Shown one piece after another: positions 10,782 through 20,559 of a DNA stretch of 64,000 nucleotides. Made by a program: the position numbers and the translations under genes. Source of the DNA: Mycocentrospora acerina (taxonomy: Eukaryota; Ascomycota; Dothideomycetes; Pleosporales); the NCBI GenBank assembly GCA_022701365.1, contig JAKUHH010000142.1:1-64000 (forward strand). The letters are read 5' to 3'. Within the stretch, counting starts at the first letter, position 1; every line of letters starts with the position of its first letter. The notes beneath the pieces were generated by a model. It saw only the letters and a program-made list of their open reading frames with translations. It did no database searches and was not told the origin of the DNA.

Positions 10782-11986
10782 GTATTGTAGTTGTCGACTC
10801 TCACACAACGGACAACAACGAAGGTTTAACTACGGTGCCTTGCGAGAACTTTGCAATATTTTGGAAACCATTCCTTCTTTTGAAACTTCACCCGCTTTCC
10901 TATCCCCCCCCTGTGTTCCCAACCACTCTCCCTCACACAGTCTACTGTTACCCAAATACGTTTCTCTTTCCCTCTCGGCCTCCAAATTGTATCCCGCTTG
11001 AAATGGCGGTTGGCTATGGTTTCTCATTCATCATCTCATTTCTTTTTATATCACCACGCTGTAATTGGTTCTTACTGAGTATGAGTTACCCAAATTTTCA
11101 AGTGGCCCCATTCCCATCTCCTTTGAAAACTTGTACACGCGAGGTGCAGAGGAAACTTTGCGGCGAGTAAATAGATATTTACATATCCATCCGACACACG
11201 TTCCCCATTATTTTCATTCCAGTCTTTGAAGTGTTCACAGTGGAAATTGACATGTATGTTGATTAGTAAATTGTTATTGCTGTTGTTCTACTGTGGTTGG
11301 ACATGGATATATATGAATGTGAAATTTGCCTGGGAGCAAGAGGAGATTTTACATGTGCCCTGACGCAAAAAAAAAGTATTTGTTGTATACATTGCGTAGA
11401 TGCCGGAGGAAGGGAAAGGGAAAGGGAGAGAGAGAGAGAGAATTGGATATAGATATGAGATTGTCATTGGAACATTTACAGTTCCCCCGCTTTTTTTTTA
11501 ATTACCCTTTTGTGGCGTGCATACACATTTACAGCATGTATATAAATACATACGTGTCTTGGTTGGACTGGCATCATTCATCCTCAATCCTGCATCAGAG
11601 AAACAAGACACGATGCACATCCCAGTGTGGAACTAACGTGGTGATGTACGTTTGTATATATATTCATCTATATTCCACTGAAGCTACTATGTTCATAAAG
11701 AAGAAGAAGGACAAAAACGCCAGCCCGATGCTAGAAAGGTGGATGGATGGATGGATGGATAGAGACTTTCTCGAGTGACAGAAAATGTGGTGGTGGTGGT
11801 AGTGGTATTCATAGTAGTACAGTATTCGTACAGTCTTAAAGTATTTTTTTCTCGTTGTATTTTGACTGATTCAAAGCGGCGGGAGGATTTCCAGATGGAT
11901 TGAGAAGCGTTTGTTGGGGGTGTTCTCGTGTCTAAGAGGAAGAATGAAGAGAAGAGAAGGGAAGGGTGTGGATTTTCTCTTCCTCT
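10782..11986. other. Gene-free stretch with simple repeats
   Basis: Contains a GA tract near 11425-11441, a TGGA tetranucleotide run at 11740-11760, GTGGTG-type triplets near 11790 and several long T runs. It lies between the ends of two convergent genes, so it should include both 3' untranslated regions. ORFs here lack motifs. Confidence 0.55.
11740..11760. repeat. (TGGA)n microsatellite
   Basis: Five perfect TGGA units plus one base, non-coding, likely to vary in length between isolates. Confidence 0.85.
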
Positions 11987-12924
11987 CTAGGCAATCGGGC
12001 GGCTCTTTTCATCATCTGGCTGTCTCTGTTGGTGTGTTAGCTTGAATCCTCATGGTTTTATACTCTTCACAGCCGTGTCTCCCGCCCTCTCTCAAATCGA
12101 AGAGAATTTTAAAAAAAAACACGTCTGTTTGGAAGTAGAAAAAAAAAGAGGGAAAAAACTCACCATGTAAGCATCAATCGCTGCGCTAAAGGCCGCAAAG
12201 CCCAGACACCCCACTGCCACGGCCTGCGGCCCCGCATTCCTCGCTAGTACACCTCCCGTGATACACCCTCCTGCAACACCATTGTACAGGTCGTTTTTCG
12301 CGCGCAGCCCTTCGATTGCGCACTCTGTGCCTGAGAAGATGGCGCCAACTTTGGCAAAGTTCTTTCCTGAGGCGAGGGATTGGCGGTACATGTCTCGTAG
12401 ACCGTGTTTGAGTTGTTGTTTGAGAGGGAGGTCGGTGAGGGGAATAGGCTGGCCGGGTGTGGGGAGCGTGGCGGTTGCGGCTGCTGAGGGTGTGGGTGCG
12501 TGTGCGGATGTGGATGTGGATGTGGCGACAGATGACAAGGTTGAGGATGTTGGTGTTGTCGTTGCGGCGGCCGAGGAGAGAGTGCCTGTGCTGGGTATGG
12601 GGATTGTGGGTTTCCCAGCTGCGGCTGCGGATGCTGCTGCGACGGGTGCGACGGGTGTGTGCATTGGGGTGTCGTAGCGCATCTACCTTTGTGTTAGACA
12701 TCATCTTCACGCTCATGTCTTCCTTATCCGTGACGAGGGAGACTCACAGATGCCATGAACAGCCCAAACATGGCTCCCAGACCACCTCCCATTACTCCTG
12801 CCATAGCCGTCTTGCCTAGACAACTCTCCATGCCCGTCTGCATCATCTTGACCATCTGCTGCTCTTGCTCTGACATGCCCGCGTTGGGATTCATGCTCGC
12901 GGGGAGACCGCCGGGGAAGGCCAT
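11987..12924 (-). CDS. tim22: Mitochondrial inner-membrane translocase subunit Tim22
   Basis: Three exons, 12924-12748, 12682-12164 and 12025-11987, separated by 65-bp and 138-bp introns; all junctions are phase 0 and give 244 residues. The last exon codes only RQPDDEKSRPIA. Family landmarks are ESCLGKTAMAGVMGGGLGAMFGLFMAS (split here by the first intron at its end), GAIFSGTECAIEGLRAKNDL and GFAAFSAAIDAYM, which form the hydrophobic GxxxG-rich helices of the Tim17/Tim22/Tim23 family. The TIM22 complex inserts multi-spanning carrier proteins into the inner membrane. The odd point is an insertion of about 70 residues rich in Ala, Ser, Thr and Pro right after MRYDTPMHTP, which I do not expect in this normally compact protein. 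Confidence 0.9.
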
Positions 12925-13477
12925 TTTGAGTGCTAGTGAGGATAAATTCGACGGGTTCTAGGTTGGAAGTTGTGTGAAAATGTCCTCGAGGTGGATGTTG
13001 GTGACGATGGTGGGCGCAAGGAAGGCAAGTTGAGGGAACTTTTGCGGAGTTCGTGCGGAGGTCTTGGCACAGTTTGGCTGGATGAGATGGATTGGACAAG
13101 CAGAGACTGAAAATGAAAGCACTAGTATGGTGGCCATGGAATATTGCGTACGAGAATGCACCTGCATTCGGAATATTAATTTGTGGTCGGCAAAGTCAGC
13201 AAGGACAGAACGTGATCATGCAGCGTGGTTTGTTGAGCAATAATAATCTGAATTGAACGACAAAAACATGTCGCCTTGATACTATCTACGTATTCACATT
13301 ACGAATTCAAAGCCGTTCCAACGCCTCGCTATGTCAAATTTCATCATCATCCACTCCAAGCCACCATGCCAAAGTTTGCTCATTCATGTAGGAAATTAGA
13401 ATTCATACTGCAAGAGCCATGTAGTAGCGTAAAATCGTCATAGTGTGTTTTTTGTGGGCCGCGGAGGCCGTTTATCA
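12925..13477. promoter_or_regulatory. tim22 upstream region
   Basis: 553 bp between the tim22 start and the end of the next minus-strand gene. No ORF is convincing. The promoter of tim22 and the 3' end signals of neither gene can be placed exactly. Confidence 0.4.
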
Positions 13478-15220
13478 TTAAGGAAGACCAGTGGGCGAGC
13501 CACAGCGACCAAGATAGTCTCCATGCGAGTGGGTCGAGTCACGGGACTCTGGGGATGGCGTGAGTTGTTTCTCCCACTCCTTCATCAAGTGTGATGCTGT
13601 GCGCTTGAGGTGGGTGGGCGACAACTTGACTAGGTCAGGCCAGGGTATCGAGTTGCGCTTGGAGTCGCGCGGTGCATTGTCATCGGAGTGGCCTGCGGAA
13701 CTGATGGTGGTTTGTGACGACGCTTTGGAGTCGTGACGCTTCGAGTGATAGGCAGCGCTGGCTCGTGCACTACCCGAGCGAGACGTTTCCGAGGACAGTT
13801 CGTCTGACTCGTCTGAGCTTTCGTGAGTGTTTACTGCCCTTGCATCGCTCGGGGTATCCCAGTTATCCCAGTCTTCAAACTCGTCTGCGGCTCTTTGCGT
13901 CTGCTTTTGGGGGGTGTGACCGGGCTTGATCGCGTGAGTCTTCTTGTTCATGGTAGCATTCGAGGGCTCACTCAAACCATGTTCCTTCCAAAAGTCATCG
14001 CCTATCGAGCCCGATTGGGGCGTGGCCTTTTTGGAGCTGGCGGAACGGCTCAAGGGTGGCCGGCCACCGGAAGGTTTGCGGAGCGATTGTTTCGGACCCC
14101 TGCCATTAGCGGGTGCCAAGATGTCGCCATTGCCGGTGACAGCTTCGTCGCCCACGGTGGCCTGTCTAATATCCTCGATAAAGGTAAACAAGCCATTCTT
14201 GAAGTCTGCGGCCATCTGAGTGCCCGCGCGTATGATGTTATCGCGCTGGACGTTGGACATGCTGCCGGCATCGGAGCGTTCCATGGTGCGGTCGTCGTCG
14301 GTAATATGGCTCATCAGGTCCAATGATGTCGAGGCCCGGGACGGAGCGATTGGTTGCTTTTCTACGGCATCTTCGTGTTCAATATCCGATGGCTGGGGGA
14401 ACGAGGGCGTAATGGTCCTGTCTGGGGATAGCAGCGAGAGCGTGCGCAGGTGCCTGGAACCGCTAAACACCTTGCGCTGCGAGCTCTTTGTGTGGGCGAG
14501 CAGGGCCTTTCTGCGCTCCATCTCGCGTTGCATCGACGTATTGGAGCCATCCTCGTCGTCCTGGTCGGGCTGGATGTCGATGAGCATGGTGTTGACGGGC
14601 TGCGTTTGGGCGCCCTTGCGCGCATTTGTGCGTAGCTTGTTGGCCTCGTGCAGGGCCCAGTGCCTCTTCAACGTCTTCAGGTCTGCCTCGGCCTTTGTAA
14701 GCTCTTCTTTGAGTTCCAGGACGTAGCGCTCCTGGGCGGCCAGGACGGCGAGGATGTTGGGTTCGGCGGATGGGGAGGATGCCGGATCTGGCGAGAGGGG
14801 TGACGGGGCCATGGCCCATGACTGTGGCCGCGAGCGGGGTGAGTGTATGGGCGAGCTGGTGCCAGCGGCAGGTTGGATGGGAAATTGCAGCGACAGACGC
14901 TTGCCTTGGCCGACAACATCGACATGCGACATGGTCTTTGAGCGGGAGTGAGAAGCCATGTCGGGGGAGAGCGCAAAAGGGGAGGGGAGGGTGGTGGTGG
15001 GAGCGGTGGTGGTGGGAGGAGAGGAGGAAGGTGTAACAGGCGGTGGGCGGCTGAGAAGATTGGATGGTTGGACCAACCCCTGATCGGATTGTGCTGGCGC
15101 GGCTCCTCGATCTCCATCCAGGGTTCGTGTGAGGCCGTTTTGCTTGGGGCGAGCCTGTGCGCGGTCCGTTGATTTTGGTGCTGCTGGGACTGCTCCTCGG
15201 GCGGAAGAGAGGGAGCTCAT
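13478..15220 (-). CDS. Disordered fungal protein, DUF4048-like
   Basis: 580 residues from ATG at 15220 (MSSLSSARG), chosen because it has an A at -3. The frame opens further up to an ATG at 15505, which would add 95 residues containing a hydrophobic stretch (WLSWFGLPIGLLGLCLEVGW); that longer form would be a membrane-anchored variant and is not excluded. The protein is mostly low-complexity Ser/Pro sequence with a short conserved block QGKRLSLQFPI and a coiled coil near QERYVLELKEELTKAEADL, then further SRKP-type segments and the C-terminal block WPDLVKLSPTHLKRTASHL. From memory this layout fits the ascomycete DUF4048 family, whose role is not established. Many Ser/Pro sites suggest phosphorylation. 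Confidence 0.72.
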   Translation of the reverse strand: MSSLSSARGAVPAAPKSTDRAQARPKQNGLTRTLDGDRGAAPAQSDQGLVQPSNLLSRPPPVTPSSSPPTTTAPTTTLPSPFALSPDMASHSRSKTMSHVDVVGQGKRLSLQFPIQPAAGTSSPIHSPRSRPQSWAMAPSPLSPDPASSPSAEPNILAVLAAQERYVLELKEELTKAEADLKTLKRHWALHEANKLRTNARKGAQTQPVNTMLIDIQPDQDDEDGSNTSMQREMERRKALLAHTKSSQRKVFSGSRHLRTLSLLSPDRTITPSFPQPSDIEHEDAVEKQPIAPSRASTSLDLMSHITDDDRTMERSDAGSMSNVQRDNIIRAGTQMAADFKNGLFTFIEDIRQATVGDEAVTGNGDILAPANGRGPKQSLRKPSGGRPPLSRSASSKKATPQSGSIGDDFWKEHGLSEPSNATMNKKTHAIKPGHTPQKQTQRAADEFEDWDNWDTPSDARAVNTHESSDESDELSSETSRSGSARASAAYHSKRHDSKASSQTTISSAGHSDDNAPRDSKRNSIPWPDLVKLSPTHLKRTASHLMKEWEKQLTPSPESRDSTHSHGDYLGRCGSPTGLP

Positions 15221-16763
15221 GGTCGCATCGTCCTTGGTGAGCGTGCAAAAGAATGAGCGGCGAAGGCGGCGGGACAAGAGGCGGATAAGCGAGCTGGTGG
15301 CGGGCGAGATCCAGCCTACTTCGAGACACAACCCCAGCAAGCCTATGGGGAGGCCAAACCACGACAACCACGTCTTCAGCAGCGGCGGGCGAACAGCGCG
15401 GGAACCCATTCCAGGGCGTTTGGGGATTGCATTTCTTGCGGGGATTGAGGCAGAGTTGAGGTGTGAGGGGGAAGTGAGGCGTTGTTTGGACAGGTCACTG
15501 TACATCAGCGCTCGCCTTGGTCTTTAGGTGTCGCGATGCTCACGCGCTCAGACCACACACAAACAAAACCAGTCAGCGAGCATTTCTGGCCTGTCCATGG
15601 ACTGGCCTGCGTCTCTAGCGCACAAAAGCATGAGTGAGCTGGCCAGTTGCCTGGTGCACGCAGAGGTGTTTTGCCGTGGCTGCTGGGCCAGCGGGCATGG
15701 CTGTGGGCGCTGTACGGCCTTCACAGGGAGACACACGAGCACGAGGGGCAGCACGACTGCGATGCAAGAGGCAGTGCCTATTCTCCGCCAAACGCTCGGA
15801 AGAATAAGCACAGAGCCAAAAGAAAAGGGCGGGAAAGAAGAGGGACGCCGACAGCCGATCTGTCTGTGCAGTGCAGCGCAGTTCTGTGTTGTGCTGTGCA
15901 GTGTTGTGCAGGCTGGACGGGTTAATTCGACACGCTGAAACGCAGGGCGTGGGTGCGTGTGCGTGTGCGTGTGGTGCAGCGTCTGGCACTCGGAGACAGC
16001 GCAGACCCAGCAGGAGCAGCGACACTCGTCACGAGACAGGGATCCTGCTCCGCCCACTGTGGATTACTTCTGCCGTATGATGATCTGGGGAGGGCCGGGT
16101 TGCTCGAGCGTTGTCCGTGGTAACAGGTGGCCCAGCGATGTCATAGTGTTGGCTCGAGCCCCGCCGCGTGAAGAGGAGCCTCTTGGTGTCGTTGTGGGCG
16201 GCGGGCCGGCCAATGGGCACGCCGACACAACTCGGGCGCTGCCGTCAGGGCTGGACGCAGCCGAGTGTTATGCAGGGCCGCTGTCCACACGTCGCCAAAC
16301 AATGGGTCTGGCGCAGCAATGGCTTTGCGGGCACCCGCCCTCGCCAAAACGGCCACAACCCCAGCGAGCAGTCCTCGAGGCGGAGCGCTTCTTCACAGTC
16401 GCCGCGGGCACATGCAGAAGCCCAAACACGCTGTGGAAATTGCTGCAGCGCGCCCAGAGCGTTTGGGCGTCATGGTGTTGCTAGCGAGCAGCGAGCATCG
16501 TGGAGCGTGCGTTGTCTGTTGATGCGTTGCTAGGGCAATCGCGTGGACCAGTGCGCTCGACATGTCTGATATGACACTCGACGCCGCACTCGAATGAGGA
16601 GCCGTACCAACGTTGCATTGCATTGCCATTGCCACACCCTTCCCTATTTCTACCCCCCGCCCGTACGCCTCAAGGCCCGCCCGTCCGTCCATTCCCCCAG
16701 CCTGCCCTCGCCCACGGCCTGAAAACTCTGAGCGCCTGCAACATCGCTTCTCCACGGGCCCCA
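15221..16763. promoter_or_regulatory. Long divergent promoter between DUF4048-like gene and kinase gene
   Basis: About 1.5 kb separates two divergent starts. ORFs are GC-rich shadows without motifs. Alternating TGTGC/GTGCGT stretches occur near 15870-15975. The 150 bp before 16764 is pyrimidine-rich, as expected for a fungal leader. Confidence 0.45.
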
Positions 16764-19107
16764 ATGGCCGACAACTACCAGGTCCTCGAGGAGCTGGGCA
16801 GTACGTCTCCGCCACCACGCCAACCACGCACCGCGAAGCTGACAGTCGCACAGGCGGGAGCTTTGGCAAGGTGTACAAGGCCATTGACCGAACAACGGGC
16901 GAGACAGTTGCCATCAAGCACGTATGCGCCAGCCTGTCACGTGTCACATGCACCCAGCACACACTGACCCCGCCCAGATCGACCTCGAAGACAGCTCCGA
17001 AGAGCTTGCAGACATCCAGGCCGAGATTGCCCTGCTGAGCACATGCCACAGCCCCTACATCACCGCATACAAGACCAGCTTCGTCAAGGGCGTCAAGCTA
17101 TGGATCGTCATGGAGTATCTTGGCGGCGGTTCGGCTGCAGACTTGGTACGCAACTCGGAGGGAAGGAGCACTCGACTCGACTCGGTACTGACAACCACAG
17201 CTGGCACCCGGCACCTTTAGCGAGGCCCACATCGCCATCACATGTCGCGAGCTCCTCCTCGGGCTCGACTACCTGCACTCGACTGGCAAGATCCATCGTG
17301 ACATCAAAGCCGCCAATGTCCTCCTGACCGACCAGGGCAAAGTCAAACTCGCCGATTTTGGTGTTGCCGCACAGTTGACCAACATGAAGTCCATCCGCGT
17401 CACGTTTGTGGGAACCCCCTTCTGGATGGCGCCAGAAGTCATCCAGGAGGCTGGCTACGACTTCAGGGCCGACATCTGGTCACTGGGCATCACTGCAATG
17501 GAGCTGGCTGAAGGAGCCCCACCACATGCTGGTGCGCACCCCATGAAGGTGCTCTTCACCATTCCCAAGAATCCCGCGCCCCGCCTACAAGGAGATCGCT
17601 GGAGCAAGGACTTCAAAGACTTTATTGCGCAGTGCCTCATCAAGGACCCAGATCGACGAGCAACGGCACAGGAGCTCCTGAAGCATCGATTTGTTCAGCG
17701 CGCAGGAAAGGTCGAGGCGCTGCGAGAACTGGTCGAGCGCAAGCAAATGTGGGACTCGCAAAGAGAAGCACACGCCGTTTCCCAGCCCAAGTACTATGAA
17801 GAGACCATGTAAGTCTGCTTTTGTCAAGGCCTGGCATGACATACTAACATTCTCCAAGGATTGATCTCTCTTCGAGAACGCGAGACGACGAATGGGTCTT
17901 TGACACCATCAAACCAGGCACCATTGCACCAGCGCGTCAGTCTGGGCGTCGACGCAAGCTCGCACGCATTCCTTCTGCAGACGCTTCTGACGTCGATTCC
18001 GCAATGCAAAGCATGGATCTAAACGCCGCACCACTAGGAATGATTAGCGAATCTCCTCTGGCCGAGCGCCGTCGATCTCCATCTCGGACATCATCACAAG
18101 CCACCGCGTTTCGCGTTTCTAATGGTTCAACGTCTACCACCCGACGTATTAACAACGCTTCCAAACAACCACTCGGTGTCGACCTCACCTTTGGCAACTC
18201 ACCATCGACTGTGCGACACTTTAAACGAGTGCCGTCTGGAGAACGTCGTGCTGCTCCGCGCTCAAGCCCTCCGCGTTCAAGCCCTCCGCGTTCGAGTCCT
18301 TCGCCTGACCAGAGCAACAATGGCAACTGGTTCAACCCTCAAGCCCCAACATTCCGACCCTCGCCACCAAACTCTGCACATCCCCTAGATATGAACAACG
18401 AGAATGCACCGCCGACTCCCGAACATCCACCCATGCCAGTCACTAAAGATGCGCTGTATGGCCGGCGAGCATACAGTAAGGTCCTTGATTCTGTCTTCCA
18501 GGAGGCATACGCCGACTCTGGGTCTGCTCATCAGCGTGAGGCACTAGGGCGGGTGTCCCAAGCTTGGGCGCAATTGGACGAGGTTGATCCGCACGGCGAG
18601 TTTATGCTCCTCAAGGCAATGGTTGACCGCCTGAAGAATGATCCCAAGCTGGCATCTGCTCTTGGTCTCGAAATTCCTCCTGCAAAGTCTCCCATGAAGC
18701 ACAACACCAACACAAGCGACACAAGCTTGAGTGGCACTACCATTCACGGAATGGGTACCAGCCGCATCCGGTCCAACACAACTTCTACAACCTCTACAGG
18801 CAAGGCCTCAGACGACTATAATTCATCATCGCCCTATCAGACTCCAAACAGCACACCAATGAGCTCTCCCACCAAAGGCTCCAAGCTTGTTCTAGCACAA
18901 GGCAACCCCCATCTCAAATCACATCGTCGTCGCCAGAGTGCGTTTGTAGGCGGTGAGAAGATGCAGAATGCTGATTTCCACGGTATGTTGGACGAGAGGA
19001 AGTTGCCTGGGCACGTGGACAAGGGTATGGAGCAGCAGGGTCTGCTCGCAGATATTCTCTATGGACAATGGACACAAGGGCTGCGCACTCGTTGGCCACT
19101 GTCATAA
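16764..19107 (+). CDS. GCK-III-type Ste20 serine/threonine kinase (Sid1/Nak1/Kic1 group)
   Basis: Five exons, 16764-16800, 16854-16921, 16978-17145, 17201-17808 and 17859-19107, with 50-56 bp introns, give 709 residues. The kinase domain fills roughly residues 7-260: glycine loop LGSGSFGKVYKA (split by intron 1), ATP lysine in TVAIKH, catalytic loop IHRDIKAANVLL, Mg-binding DFGVAAQL, activation segment VGTPFWMAPEVI. Opening YQVLEELGSGSFG, the HIDLEDSSEEL block and ITAMELAEGAPP place it with germinal-centre kinases of group III. The long C-terminal tail is disordered, then has a conserved helical segment (YGRRAYSKVLDSVFQEAY to NDPKLASALGLE) that resembles the tail of septation-network kinases such as Sid1. 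The likely role is morphogenesis or septation signalling upstream of an NDR kinase. Which member of the group it is needs a tree. Confidence 0.88.
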
Positions 19108-19513
19108 GTCTTGATGGCTGCTACGACCTTTGGGGAGCTATTCATCATGCCTTTCCGCCTTCTTTCTTGCGGAAAGATGATGCTGGTCCGAGACGATGAT
19201 GATGACGATGATGTTCTTCTTGCATATACACGTTTTCTTACTACTTTTATTGCCGGTCGTTGCGTTGTAAGCCAGTGGCTTGAATATTAGGATCCTGCAT
19301 CTTGGCAGGTTCAGTTGTTGTCATGTTTTTCTTTCGCGGCACACCCCCATATTCTCCGTCTTGATGGCTTATGTACCTTTTTTTTTTAAATCTTTATTTA
19401 CTGCATAGTAAGTACAGCATGGCATGCCACTCCATGCATGGGTAATGAGGCGTTTCATTCTTTTTTTTCTCTCTCAAAGAGTACAATAGGCATGGGTTAT
19501 TGGGTCCGATAGA

Positions 19514-19533
19514 CAGGCAGGCAGGCAGGCAGG
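19514..19533. repeat. (CAGG)n microsatellite
   Basis: Five perfect CAGG units in non-coding DNA. Confidence 0.8.
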
Positions 19534-20141
19534 TACGCAGCCATTAATTACCTTTTTGGGGAGTTGATTGGTCAAATATGTCTGTCGAATTTTTTTTGTG
19601 TTGCTTTCCTCTCTCACCTTTTGGTTACTTAGATGGCGCGTGCTGGGCAACAAGCGGGTGGGGGAATTAGGGCTCTTTGCGTTTTTTTTATAAATAAATC
19701 TAGCTAGCCAGTCTAAGTAATGACTTGTGTAATTCAGATACATTGAATGAACGAATGTATGGAAACTCTACTTCTTTTTTTTCTTTTTTTTTCTTCTCCC
19801 TCAAAGCTTTGTTGGAATTTTTTAATTTTTAAATTTCTTCACTCCAGGAAGATCTTGTTCTCCGGGGGGAGGATAGTTTTTTTCCTCTTCCCAATGTTTT
19901 CACTTGGAAAACTCTTTTGTTCTGTTTTGTTTTCGTTTTGCTTTTTTGATTTTGATTTTGATTTTCACTCACAATTTTTTTTAAGAAGAAGCGTGGGGTT
20001 TCCTTTCTTGATTTGGTCGTGTCATGTCTAGTCTAGTCTATCCAAGTGTTGTAATAAATCCATCAACACAGTTTTTTTAGTTTTTTTTTTTTTTAAAAAA
20101 AAATGGTCGAGGGTTGTTTATGTTAGGAAGGAATTTTGGAA

Positions 20142-20268
20142 GTTTGGAAGGAAGGAAGTTTGGAAGGAAGGAAGTTTGGAAGGAAGGAAGTTTGGAAGGA
20201 AGGAAGTTTGGAAGGAAGGAAGTTTGGAAGGAAGGAAGGTTGGAAGGAAGGAAGGAAGGAAAGAAGGA
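20142..20268. repeat. 16-bp minisatellite
   Basis: Six perfect head-to-tail copies of GTTTGGAAGGAAGGAA from 20142 to 20237, then a variant copy beginning GGTTGG and a degenerate GGAA run to about 20268. The strand is purine-only apart from the TTT block. No unique spacers separate the units. Confidence 0.9.
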
Positions 20269-20512
20269 GGATTGCGTAGGGTTATTTTGTGTATGCACGC
20301 ACACATACATGTACAGGACAGTAAAATTATGTAGGATATATATTCTTGTACGCAACGAACTTTTTTTCTTCTAAAAGAGTCTAGTTAGTTTATTCCAGTT
20401 TAATTTAGTTTTGTTCAGTTCAGTTCAGTTCGGTTCGGTTTTACTTTGTTCCTGTTCAGATTGACTTTGCCCCTTCCTCGCCGTGCAGTGCAACGTGTTT
20501 AAACGAGGTGTT

Positions 20513-20516
<4 letters not shown>

Positions 20517-20554
<38 letters not shown>
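20517..20554. repeat. (TG)19 microsatellite
   Basis: Nineteen uninterrupted TG dinucleotides. Such alternating purine-pyrimidine runs can adopt Z-DNA and are highly length-variable. Confidence 0.9.

Positions 20555-20559
<5 letters not shown>

Noticed and set aside
17375..17812. Separate short kinase gene
   Set aside because: It is exon 4 of the five-exon kinase; flanking exons supply the glycine loop and tail.
20142..20268. CRISPR-like look of regularly spaced identical units
   Set aside because: The units are contiguous with no unique spacers, and the organism is a eukaryote; it is a minisatellite.
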